Shown in pieces: positions 1-6,466 of a DNA stretch of 9,755 bases. The stretch spans positions 1-9,755 of the forward strand of contig JAKORQ010000232.1 of assembly GCA_029777755.1 (NCBI GenBank), written 5' to 3'. Below the pieces are notes generated by a model that saw only the letters and a list, made by a program, of their open reading frames with translations, was not told the DNA's origin and made no database searches. The stretch comes from Planctomycetota bacterium. Its GTDB lineage: Bacteria; Planctomycetota; Phycisphaerae; Tepidisphaerales; Tepidisphaeraceae. Positions within the stretch are counted from its first letter, which is position 1, and each line of letters begins with the position of its first letter. The translations under genes were made by a program, and so were the position numbers.

Positions 1-1783
1 ACCAGCAGCGCACCAGCTCGGCGTCATCCTTCTTGTCCGGGGCAGCCCGGCCGTCGAGGAAGAAGCCGCGTGCCTGGCTGCTCCAGGCAAACAGCGGCAG
101 GCCGCGATCCTGGAACCACTGTCGCGACTCGCGATCGGCGGACTGGATGCAACCGGACCAGACCGGATCGACCATGCGAGCCAGGCTGAAGTTGTTGCTC
201 ACCAGGCCAAAACCCTGCTTGCCATTCTTGCGGGCGTACTCGTTGGCCTCATCGACACGCTTCAGCGTCCAGTTGCTGCCGCCGAACACCTTGATGCGTC
301 CCGCGGCCACATGCTCGTTGAGAACATCGACAAACTCACCCACCGGGATCTCCAGGTTGTCGCGGTGCATGATGTAGATGTCGAGATGGTCCGTCTGGAG
401 ACGGTCCAGGGTGATCAGGAGCTGCTGCGTGATGCTCTTCGGATCGCAATGGGGGGTATGGGCGCCCTTGCCGATGACCACGCATTCCTTGCGGACGCCG
501 CGGTTCTTCAGCCACCAGCCGAGCATCTTCTCGCACATGCCGCCGCCGTAGATGTGGGCGGTGTCGAAGGTGTTGCCGCCGCGCTCGAACCAGTCATCAA
601 ACATCACGGCCGCGTGTGGCATGGTGTGCTGGTTATCCACGCCCATGACAAGCCGGGAGATGGGCTTGTCCACTCCGGGCATCTGCCCGTAGATCATCTT
701 TGCGTCGGATCGGCGCGCCAGCGGCTTGCGGCTGACGGTATAGGTAAAGTTCTCCGGCAGTTCCTGCTTGTAGACCACCCCGGCGGCCTGGCGCCAGGCG
801 TCCAGGGCCCTCATGTTGCCGAGGGTATCGTCGTTGCTCATGGCCGGGTGGGCCGGCGTGAGGCTGCCGTTCTCAATGGCGTCGGCAAAGAAATCAAGTT
901 CGTAGCTGAAGCTCGTGCGATCGGCCTGGATGATGATCTCCTCGGCGGTCTCGCCATTCTTGTGCAGGATGATCTTGCCCTGGTCGGCGGCCTGGCGATT
1001 GGCCACCCAGGCATTGGGAACAATGATGCGGCCTTCAGAGCCATAGATGCGCACGCTGTTCTCCTGGTTCACCTCCACGCCAGTGGCGACCTGCGCGAGG
1101 ATCCCGCCGGGGAACTTCATCGTGCCCACTGCCCAGCTATCCACGCCGGTGGGTGCCAGACGTGCGGTACCCTTCACCTCGATGGCATCCGCGAACTCCT
1201 TGCCCTGCGCCACGCCGGCGATCAGGCGAGAGATCGAGACCGGATAGCAGCCGACATCCATGATGCCGCCGCCAGCCAGTTCGTTCTTGAACAGCCGCCC
1301 CTCTGGGTTGAACTGGGCATGGAAGCTGAAGGCCGCCTGGATGACGCGTACCTCGCCAATGGCGCGGCTCCGGATCAGCTCAACGAGCTTCGCTGTCTGC
1401 GGATGGCAGCGATACATGAACGCCTCGGCCACCATGAGGCCCTTTTCGCGAGCCGTCTCGATGACCTTCATCGCCTCGTAGTAGTTGAGGGCGAACGGCT
1501 TTTCGCACAGGACATGCTTGCCCACTTCCAGAGCTGCGATCGACCACTCCGCGTGCATGGGATGCGGCGTGCAGACGTACACCGCGTCGATGTTCTTGTC
1601 CTTAAGCAACTCCTCGTAACTGCCGTAAGCGGTCGGGACGCCGTATTCGGCCGCGAACTTCTTCGCCTTCTCCAGGTCGCGACTGGCAACGGCCGCGAGA
1701 TTGGCCTTGCTGCTCATCTTCGCGCCAACGGCGAATGCCTTGGCGATTGCACCTGCCCCGATAATGCCCCAGTTAAGTTTCAT
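1..1783 (-). CDS. Gfo/Idh/MocA dehydrogenase fused to aldo/keto reductase (C-terminus cut by window edge)
   Basis: Reading the minus strand from the ATG at 1783-1781 gives 594 uninterrupted codons to the left edge. The N-terminal half (about residues 1-335) is a Gfo/Idh/MocA NAD(P)-dependent dehydrogenase. It has a Rossmann start GIIGAGAIAKAF, the EKP motif at 94-96 that holds the catalytic-type lysine, and GGGIMDVGCYP with D176 and Y180. From about residue 360 an aldo/keto reductase barrel follows with the complete catalytic tetrad: D407 and Y412 in FDTAHIYGGG, K439 in VIGKG and H473 in IMHRDN. The C-terminal part of the barrel lies outside the window, probably some tens of residues. Both halves keep their catalytic residues, so two oxidoreductions on a sugar, polyol or related carbonyl compound are plausible; the substrate is unknown. 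The start is supported by the Shine-Dalgarno AAGAAGGA seven bases upstream. The gene is divergent from an AraC-type regulator, its probable controller. Family assignment is firm; the pathway is inference. Confidence 0.9.
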   Translation of the reverse strand, partial: MKLNWGIIGAGAIAKAFAVGAKMSSKANLAAVASRDLEKAKKFAAEYGVPTAYGSYEELLKDKNIDAVYVCTPHPMHAEWSIAALEVGKHVLCEKPFALNYYEAMKVIETAREKGLMVAEAFMYRCHPQTAKLVELIRSRAIGEVRVIQAAFSFHAQFNPEGRLFKNELAGGGIMDVGCYPVSISRLIAGVAQGKEFADAIEVKGTARLAPTGVDSWAVGTMKFPGGILAQVATGVEVNQENSVRIYGSEGRIIVPNAWVANRQAADQGKIILHKNGETAEEIIIQADRTSFSYELDFFADAIENGSLTPAHPAMSNDDTLGNMRALDAWRQAAGVVYKQELPENFTYTVSRKPLARRSDAKMIYGQMPGVDKPISRLVMGVDNQHTMPHAAVMFDDWFERGGNTFDTAHIYGGGMCEKMLGWWLKNRGVRKECVVIGKGAHTPHCDPKSITQQLLITLDRLQTDHLDIYIMHRDNLEIPVGEFVDVLNEHVAAGRIKVFGGSNWTLKRVDEANEYARKNGKQGFGLVSNNFSLARMVDPVWSGCIQSADRESRQWFQDRGLPLFAWSSQARGFFLDGRAAPDKKDDAELVRCW

Positions 1784-1790
1784 GATGTGG

Positions 1791-1798
1791 TCCTTCTT
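1791..1798 (-). promoter_or_regulatory. Shine-Dalgarno of the fused oxidoreductase
   Basis: On the minus strand AAGAAGGA lies seven bases before the ATG at 1783. It is a strong, well-spaced ribosome binding site and supports this start. No convincing -35/-10 pair was seen upstream of it; GATAGT at 1803-1808 is a weak -10 candidate. Confidence 0.75.
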
Positions 1799-1878
1799 GC
1801 CAACTATCGTCACTCTTGCAGCCAGGCGGCTGACTCCATAAGGCAGGTAGCGTAGCTGGCAGCGCCATGCGGCTTCCA

Positions 1879-1908
1879 TTGCCTTAGTGGTCAAAGGCAT
1901 GTCATAAT
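1879..1908 (+). promoter_or_regulatory. Predicted promoter of the AraC-family gene
   Basis: TTGCCT at 1879-1884 and CATAAT at 1903-1908 are separated by 18 bp and resemble sigma-70 -35 and -10 elements. The -10 ends seven bases before the ATG at 1916, so transcription would start at or next to the start codon and give a leaderless mRNA. Not verified beyond consensus match. Confidence 0.35.
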
Positions 1909-1915
1909 TGGTCAC

Positions 1916-2773
1916 ATGGCCAGGCCGTCCGAATCCGCTGTTCGCTTGCGCGATGAGTCTGCATATCGCACCTACAACGGACAGCCCGCACCGGTGCGCG
2001 GGTGTGGCTTCATGCTCAAGCCCACCACGCGCGGCGGATATGTCGACCGCATCATGCCTGACATCATGGTGTTGGTATACGTGCTGCGCGGGGAGGCGAC
2101 GTTCAGCGACTGGAACAACGTCGACCATCGCATCTCAGCGGGCGACATGGTCGTGATGCCGGCCGGGAAGCGGCATGGCATCCAGCATGACCCTGATGGC
2201 AGATGGGCAGAGGCATATGTCTCCTTCGATGGCGCTTTTGGAGACCAGTTGATGCGGCTGGGCGTGCTGGACGCCAACACCAGCATACTCAAGCCGGGTG
2301 TTGAGCAGTCGCTGGTGGATCGCTTCGACCGCATCCTCAAGCAACTACAGATGCTTCCCGACCACGCCCTGCCAACGCTGCTGCTGGAGGTACATGCGCT
2401 GATCGACGAGGCGAACCAGTTGCACCGCAAGCAGTTTCGTCCTGACCGCCGGCAGCAGATGGTGGATCAGGCCTGCATGCTGCTCTCGCAGAACCTGGAA
2501 ACGCGGATCGATATCAAGTCGATCGCCGCCACACTGGGCATCAGCTACGAGAGATTCAGAAAGATCTTTCGCCAGCGCACCGGCATCTCGCCCGGCGAAT
2601 ATCGCATTCGCCGGCGGATCGATCGGGCCCGCGCACTGATCCGGCAGCACCACCTTTCCAACAAGGAAGTGGCGTACATGCTGGGATACCCCGATCCGTT
2701 CACCTTCTCCAAGCAGTTTCGCAAAGTGACCGGGCAATGGCCGGACCAGTTCCGCGGGCCGCTTGTGAGATGA
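1916..2773 (+). CDS. AraC-family transcriptional regulator with N-terminal cupin-like sensor domain
   Basis: This 285-residue protein has the usual two-part AraC architecture. Residues about 20-110 look like the cupin-fold ligand-binding domain, including VYVLRGEATFSDW, the AGDMVVMPAGKRHG turn and a following beta-rich stretch. Residues about 185-285 form the double helix-turn-helix. The first HTH is around IDIKSIAATLGISYERFRKIF (198-218). The second is around NKEVAYMLGYPDPFTFSKQF (249-268), with the family-typical F.K.FRK.TG ending. It should be a cytoplasmic DNA-binding sensor of a small molecule, often a sugar in this family; the ligand is unknown. It is divergent from the fused oxidoreductase and probably controls that gene and itself. 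ATG 1916 is the first start in the frame after an in-frame stop at 1853. There is no Shine-Dalgarno in the normal window. It converges on argS with 12 bp between the stop codons. Confidence 0.9.
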   Translation: MARPSESAVRLRDESAYRTYNGQPAPVRGCGFMLKPTTRGGYVDRIMPDIMVLVYVLRGEATFSDWNNVDHRISAGDMVVMPAGKRHGIQHDPDGRWAEAYVSFDGAFGDQLMRLGVLDANTSILKPGVEQSLVDRFDRILKQLQMLPDHALPTLLLEVHALIDEANQLHRKQFRPDRRQQMVDQACMLLSQNLETRIDIKSIAATLGISYERFRKIFRQRTGISPGEYRIRRRIDRARALIRQHHLSNKEVAYMLGYPDPFTFSKQFRKVTGQWPDQFRGPLVR

Positions 2774-2785
2774 ATTTTCCTTGGG

Positions 2786-4510
2786 CTACATCCTCTCGGG
2801 ATGCTCGATACCCAGCAGATCCAGGCCGAGCGCCAACGTCCGTGCGGTCAGGTCGCACAAGGCCAGGCGGCTGGCGCGCACCTGCGCCTCGCTTTGCAGC
2901 ACTGGACAGTTCTCGTAAAAGCCGCTGAACCGCGTGGACAGTTCATAAAGATACGTGCAGAGATAATGCGGCTTGAGCTCGCGCACCATCAGGCCGATCA
3001 CTTCGCCCAGCCGGAGTATGTGCTTGGCAAGCGCCACCTCGGCCGGGTGCTCCAGGACGATGGCGGCATCGGCCGAAGCCTCCTGCCCTGCCTTGCGGAA
3101 GATCGAGCGGATGCGTGCATAGGCATACTGGAGATACGGCGCGGTGTTGCCCTCCAGTGAAAGCATCTTGGCCCAGTCGAATACGTAGTTGCCTATCGGG
3201 TCGCGATTGAGGTCGAAATACTTGACCGCACCGATCCCGACAGCCGCGGCGATCTGCTTCTGCTCCTGCTCGCTCATCTGTTCGCCGCGGTCGGCCAGTT
3301 TCTGCTTCACCATCTCCAGTGCCCGGCTCTCGGCCTCATCCAGCACATCGACGAGCTTCACAGTCTCACCCGAGCGTGTCTTCAGTGGCGTTCCATCCTC
3401 GCCGAGGATCATGCCGAACATGATGTGGTTGAACTCAACGCCCTCCAGCCAGCCGGCGCGCCTGGCCGCATCGGTGAACATGCGGAAATGCTGCGACTGA
3501 CGGGCATCAGTCACCACGATGATTCGCGTGGCGCCCAGCTCACGCGAGCGGAAGCGCAGTGCGGCCAGGTCGGTAGTGGCGTATCCGAATCCGCCACCGG
3601 ACTTCTGGATAATCAGCGGCGCTTCAAACCCCTTCACCCAGACAACGATCGCCCCTTCGGACTCCTCCGCGACCCCCTTCTCCTTCAGCTCGCGAACGAC
3701 ATCAGGCAGGAACTGGTTATAGAAGCTCTCGCCGCGCTCGTTCGCGCGACTGAGCTTTATGTTCATGCGGCGATAGATCTGCTCAAAGTGCGAGCGGCTC
3801 TGGTTCATGATCTTTGTCCAGAGCTCGCGGGCGCGGGCATCGCCGCCCTGCAACTTCACCACCCAGGCGCGTGCCTCATCAGCGAATTTCGCATCCTCGT
3901 CGAACCGCTTCTTGGCGGCGCGATAGAAGCCCTCCAGGTCGGCCACCTGGGCCTCACCGGAGCCTTCGACTTCCTCAAGGTAGCGCAGGAGCATGCCAAA
4001 CTGTGTTCCCCAGTCGCCAAGGTGATTCTGGCGGATCACCTCATGCCCCTGGAACTCCACGATGCGGCTGATGGCATCGCCAATGTTCGTGGGCCGCAAA
4101 TGCCCCACGTGCATCTGCTTGGCGACGTTGGGCGAGGAGTAGTCGATCACCACCCGCTCCTTCTGCTCGACGCTCGGCACACCAAGCCGCGCATCGGAGC
4201 GAACCTGCTGGAGCTGGCATGCCAGCCACGCGGGATTGAGCTTGACGTTGATGAACCCCGGGCCGGCAATCTCGGTAGTCGCCATCTCCTTCAGGTCCAG
4301 CTTCTCGACTATCGCCTGGGCAACGGCGCGGGGATTGGTCTTGTTACCGGCGGCGGATAGCTGCTTGGCCAGCCCCATGGCGCAGTTGGCCTGGTAGTCG
4401 CCAAACTGTGGGTTCTGGGCCTGCCCAACCAGCGGATCGGCATCGACGCCGAACGCCTCATTTATTGCTTTGCGGAATGCGGCACTAAGTTGCGTCGGGA
4501 TAGTCTGCAT
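2786..4510 (-). CDS. argS: Arginyl-tRNA synthetase
   Basis: This cytoplasmic class I aminoacyl-tRNA synthetase charges tRNA-Arg with arginine using ATP. Its 574 residues match the usual bacterial length (about 550-580). The N-terminal ArgRS-specific domain covers about residues 1-95 (NPQFGDYQANCAM, GFINVKLN). The catalytic Rossmann domain has SPNVAKQMHVGHLRPTNIGD at 126-145, where HVGH is the HIGH signature, then GDWGTQFGM at 165-173 and TTDLAALRFR at 312-321. As in most ArgRS enzymes the KMSK signature is replaced, here by LKTRSGETVKL at 376-386. The C-terminal DALR anticodon-binding domain contains NTAPYLQYAYARIRSIF (455-471) and ends at GIEHPERM. The ATG at 4510 fits the family start. No Shine-Dalgarno precedes it; TACTAT sits nine bases upstream, suggesting a leaderless message. 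It is divergent from trpE and convergent with the AraC gene. Confidence 0.97.
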   Translation of the reverse strand: MQTIPTQLSAAFRKAINEAFGVDADPLVGQAQNPQFGDYQANCAMGLAKQLSAAGNKTNPRAVAQAIVEKLDLKEMATTEIAGPGFINVKLNPAWLACQLQQVRSDARLGVPSVEQKERVVIDYSSPNVAKQMHVGHLRPTNIGDAISRIVEFQGHEVIRQNHLGDWGTQFGMLLRYLEEVEGSGEAQVADLEGFYRAAKKRFDEDAKFADEARAWVVKLQGGDARARELWTKIMNQSRSHFEQIYRRMNIKLSRANERGESFYNQFLPDVVRELKEKGVAEESEGAIVVWVKGFEAPLIIQKSGGGFGYATTDLAALRFRSRELGATRIIVVTDARQSQHFRMFTDAARRAGWLEGVEFNHIMFGMILGEDGTPLKTRSGETVKLVDVLDEAESRALEMVKQKLADRGEQMSEQEQKQIAAAVGIGAVKYFDLNRDPIGNYVFDWAKMLSLEGNTAPYLQYAYARIRSIFRKAGQEASADAAIVLEHPAEVALAKHILRLGEVIGLMVRELKPHYLCTYLYELSTRFSGFYENCPVLQSEAQVRASRLALCDLTARTLALGLDLLGIEHPERM

Positions 4511-4519
4511 AGCCGGCCC

Positions 4520-4525
4520 ATAGTA
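4520..4525 (-). promoter_or_regulatory. Candidate -10 element of argS (leaderless-type spacing)
   Basis: On the minus strand TACTAT lies nine bases before the argS ATG and no purine-rich ribosome binding site lies between them. A transcript starting 7-9 bases after the -10 would begin at the start codon. No good -35 was found at 16-18 bp, which limits confidence. Confidence 0.35.
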
Positions 4526-4539
4526 CGAGAAGCGGCCGA

Positions 4540-4550
4540 TCTACGGTAGA
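4540..4550. repeat. 11-bp palindrome between argS and trpE
   Basis: TCTAC-G-GTAGA is a perfect inverted repeat with five-base arms. It lies in the 98-bp divergent argS/trpE region (4511-4608), about 15 bp upstream of the argS -10 candidate and 45 bp upstream of that of trpE. It may be an operator or only chance. Confidence 0.2.
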
Positions 4551-4595
4551 GATACAAGCCGTACATGCGCCTCTACAAACTTCATCCACGGCCAC

Positions 4596-4601
4596 TACAA
4601 T
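4596..4601 (+). promoter_or_regulatory. Candidate -10 element of trpE (leaderless-type spacing)
   Basis: TACAAT lies seven bases before the trpE ATG, separated only by TCACCCC, which has no Shine-Dalgarno character. The geometry predicts transcription starting at or within a base or two of the start codon. No leader peptide or attenuator fits in this space, so classical trp attenuation is not visible. No clear -35 was recognised. Confidence 0.4.
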
Positions 4602-4608
4602 TCACCCC

Positions 4609-6117
4609 ATGGCACGATACTTCCCGGACTTTCCCGCTTTCGAGAGGGCGTCAAAGGATGCCAAGCTCATCCCCGTCTATCGGCAGATGATGGCCGACCA
4701 CCATACGCCCGTCTCGGCGTTCGAGCTGCTGGCGCGGCAATCTGACCATGCCTTCCTGCTGGAGAGCGTGGTAGGCGGCGAAAAGATCGCCCGCTATTCC
4801 TTCATCGCCACCAGCCCCACCGTGGTCTACCAGGTCGCCCATGGACAGGCACGTATCCACGACTTCCGCACCGGGATGTCGCGCGAGTTTGCCACGGCCG
4901 ACCCGCTGGCCGACCTCCAGGACATGCTGCCGCGTCTGAAGTATCACGCTGACCCGCAGCTTCCCGCCTTCACCGGCGGGCTGGTTGGTTTCGCAGGGTA
5001 TGACACGGTCCGCTATTACGAGCCGGAGAAGCTCAACGCACCACCAGTCGACGATCGCAACCTGCCGGATCTGCTGTTTGGCCTGTATGGCGAGCTGGTC
5101 ATCTTCGACCACGTGGACAAGACGATAAAGATCATCGCCAATGCCGACGTGAATGCCCATGCCGGATTGGCTGAGGCGTATGCCGACGCCAAGAGGCGCA
5201 TCGATTCCATCGTGCAGTCGCTGCAGCGGCCGGGACGGCCGGAGCTGGGGGAGATCGACTGGAGAGGCGAGCTTACCCTCGCCTACGAGAGCAACTTCAC
5301 CCGCGAGCAGTTTGAGGCGGCCGTCGTGGCCGGCAAGGAGTACATCAAGGCCGGCGACATATTCCAGTTCGTGCCATCGCAGCGGTTGCGGGTTCGCAGT
5401 TCGGCCAATCCATTTGACGTGTACCGCGCGCTGCGTGTGATCAACCCTTCGCCGTTCATGTTCTACCTCAAAACCCCCGGCTGCACGCTGATCGGCGCCA
5501 GCCCGGAGATTCTCTGCCGGGTGCAGAATCGACAGATCACCACTCGCCCGCTGGCCGGCACTCGCCGGCGCGGTCAGGATGATGCGGAAGATGCGGCGCT
5601 GGAGAAGGAGCTTCTGGCCGACCCGAAGGAGCGCGCCGAGCACATCATGCTGGTGGATCTGCATCGCAACGATATCGGGCGAGTCTCCCGCCCCGGGTCG
5701 GTCACCATCAGCGATGTGATGAGCGTGGAGCGCTACAGCCACGTCATGCACATAACCACCAACGTGACCGGCACTCTCGAGGATCAGTACACCGCACTGG
5801 ACGCCCTGCGAGTCTCCCTGCCGGTGGGCACGGTGTCAGGTGCGCCCAAGATCCGGGCCATGCAGATCATCGACGAGCTGGAGCCCACCCGCCGCGGGCC
5901 GTACGGCGGCGCGGTCGGCTATGTCGATTTTGCCGGCAACATGGATACCTGCATTGCCTTGCGAACGATAGTGTGGAAGGATGGCGTGTTCGATGTGCAG
6001 GCGGGAGCCGGCGTGGTGGCCGACTCCATCCCCGCGAACGAATACGAGGAAACCATGAACAAGGCCCGCGCCATGCTCAAGGCGGTTGAGATCGCCGACA
6101 GGGGCTTTGGCCGCTAA
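4609..6117 (+). CDS. trpE: Anthranilate synthase component I
   Basis: TrpE converts chorismate to anthranilate, the first committed step of tryptophan biosynthesis. It uses ammonia supplied by the glutamine amidotransferase TrpG. The 502 residues match the usual length. The N-terminal domain (about 20-165) carries LLES at 50-53, the tryptophan feedback-inhibition site known from enteric TrpE. The chorismate-binding domain (about 230-495) has NPSPFMFYL (279-287), IGASPE (295-300), RPLAGTRRRG (313-322), HIMLVDLHRNDIGRV (345-359), GTVSGAPK (407-414) and QAGAGVVADSIP (464-475), all intact. The LLES site and length favour TrpE over its paralogue PabB. The ATG at 4609 gives a family-typical N-terminus; the next in-frame methionines (27, 28) would cut into the domain. 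No Shine-Dalgarno is present. No trpG or other trp gene adjoins it in this window, so its partner must lie elsewhere. Confidence 0.95.
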   Translation: MARYFPDFPAFERASKDAKLIPVYRQMMADHHTPVSAFELLARQSDHAFLLESVVGGEKIARYSFIATSPTVVYQVAHGQARIHDFRTGMSREFATADPLADLQDMLPRLKYHADPQLPAFTGGLVGFAGYDTVRYYEPEKLNAPPVDDRNLPDLLFGLYGELVIFDHVDKTIKIIANADVNAHAGLAEAYADAKRRIDSIVQSLQRPGRPELGEIDWRGELTLAYESNFTREQFEAAVVAGKEYIKAGDIFQFVPSQRLRVRSSANPFDVYRALRVINPSPFMFYLKTPGCTLIGASPEILCRVQNRQITTRPLAGTRRRGQDDAEDAALEKELLADPKERAEHIMLVDLHRNDIGRVSRPGSVTISDVMSVERYSHVMHITTNVTGTLEDQYTALDALRVSLPVGTVSGAPKIRAMQIIDELEPTRRGPYGGAVGYVDFAGNMDTCIALRTIVWKDGVFDVQAGAGVVADSIPANEYEETMNKARAMLKAVEIADRGFGR

Positions 6118-6135
6118 AACTGCTCTACTGAACGT

Positions 6136-6176
6136 GGCGCTACCTGCGCCCAGAGACTTCGGATCGGCGGAAGTCT
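6136..6176 (+). other. Two small hairpins downstream of trpE
   Basis: GGCGC-TACCT-GCGCC (6136-6150) and AGACTTC-N9-GAAGTCT (6154-6176) are consecutive perfect inverted repeats starting 19 bases after the trpE stop. No T-tract follows, so they are not classical intrinsic terminators, but they could stabilise or help end the trpE transcript. Confidence 0.25.
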
Positions 6177-6323
6177 GCCCACTGGATGCACATTGATAGG
6201 CATCGAGAGTCGTCCTGGTGCGCAAATGCTCAATGATCACGCAACGTCTGTGGAAACGGCCCACCGCACACCTGTCACGACGTCCTGCCCATTTCGCCGC
6301 GTTTTCACACCCCACATGTTCCC

Positions 6324-6356
6324 TTCGTCGCTGCGTCGCTCAGTAGCTTCGTCGCT
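6324..6356. repeat. Short CGTCGCT repeat cluster
   Basis: TTCGTCGCT occurs at 6324-6332 and 6348-6356, and GCGTCGCT at 6333-6340, giving three CGTCGCT copies in 33 bases within the non-coding gap. No flanking structure or mobile-element feature was seen. Confidence 0.4.
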
Positions 6357-6407
6357 CTTGTTACTTCCTTTGTGCTTCAATGGGCGGAACTTCCCCAGCG
6401 CACAAAC

Positions 6408-6444
6408 AAAGGCGCCGACGCGAGTCTTTCACGTCGGCACCTTT
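6408..6444 (-). terminator. Intrinsic terminator after oadB, possibly bidirectional
   Basis: Arms at 6408-6420 and 6432-6444 pair over 13 positions with one mismatch around an 11-base loop. On the minus strand the stem is GC-rich and runs into a T-rich tail (CCTTTGTTTGTG), 22 bases after the oadB stop, as expected for the end of the oad operon. On the plus strand the tail CCTTTCATTTC is also T-rich, so the same hairpin may stop trpE read-through. Confidence 0.75.
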
Positions 6445-6466
6445 CATTTCTTGAGCTTCAACGCCC

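Larger units (their letters stand above)
1784..1915. promoter_or_regulatory. Divergent regulatory region with TGGTCA direct repeat (candidate AraC-family operator)
   Basis: This 132-bp gap separates the divergent oxidoreductase and AraC-family genes. TGGTCA occurs at 1888-1893 and again at 1909-1914, exactly 21 bp apart (two helical turns), with further agreement to the pattern TGGTCAnAnG. AraC-family proteins usually bind direct repeats on one face of the helix with about this spacing. The second copy directly abuts the regulator's ATG and overlaps the end of its predicted promoter, which would suit autorepression. The repeat is short and could be chance. Confidence 0.35.
6118..6466. other. 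Non-coding convergent gap between trpE and oadB
   Basis: About 350 bp lie between the facing 3' ends of trpE and oadB. I see no convincing coding sequence; open frames here lack recognisable motifs or start signals. The region holds two small hairpins just after trpE, a cluster of CGTCGCT repeats, and a strong hairpin terminator next to oadB. Confidence 0.6.

Noticed and set aside
311..1855. Long 514-codon open frame on the plus strand
   Set aside because: It lies antisense to the fused oxidoreductase, whose frame carries complete Rossmann and aldo/keto reductase motifs. The antisense product has no recognisable domain; long antisense frames are a side effect of high GC codon use.
2774..2785. 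Terminator between the AraC gene and argS
   Set aside because: Only 12 bases separate the two stop codons and no hairpin with a T-tract fits there; any terminator must lie inside the facing coding sequence.
3425..4360. 311-codon plus-strand open frame
   Set aside because: It is antisense to the catalytic core of argS, which has all family motifs; no domain or start signal is seen in the antisense product.
4651..5751. 366-codon minus-strand open frame
   Set aside because: It is antisense to trpE and shows no recognisable motifs; the trpE frame is complete and conserved.
6324..6356. CGTCGCT repeats as a CRISPR array or mobile-element end
   Set aside because: The units are only 7-9 bases with irregular spacing, there are no spacers of constant length, and no cas, transposase or terminal inverted repeat is nearby.
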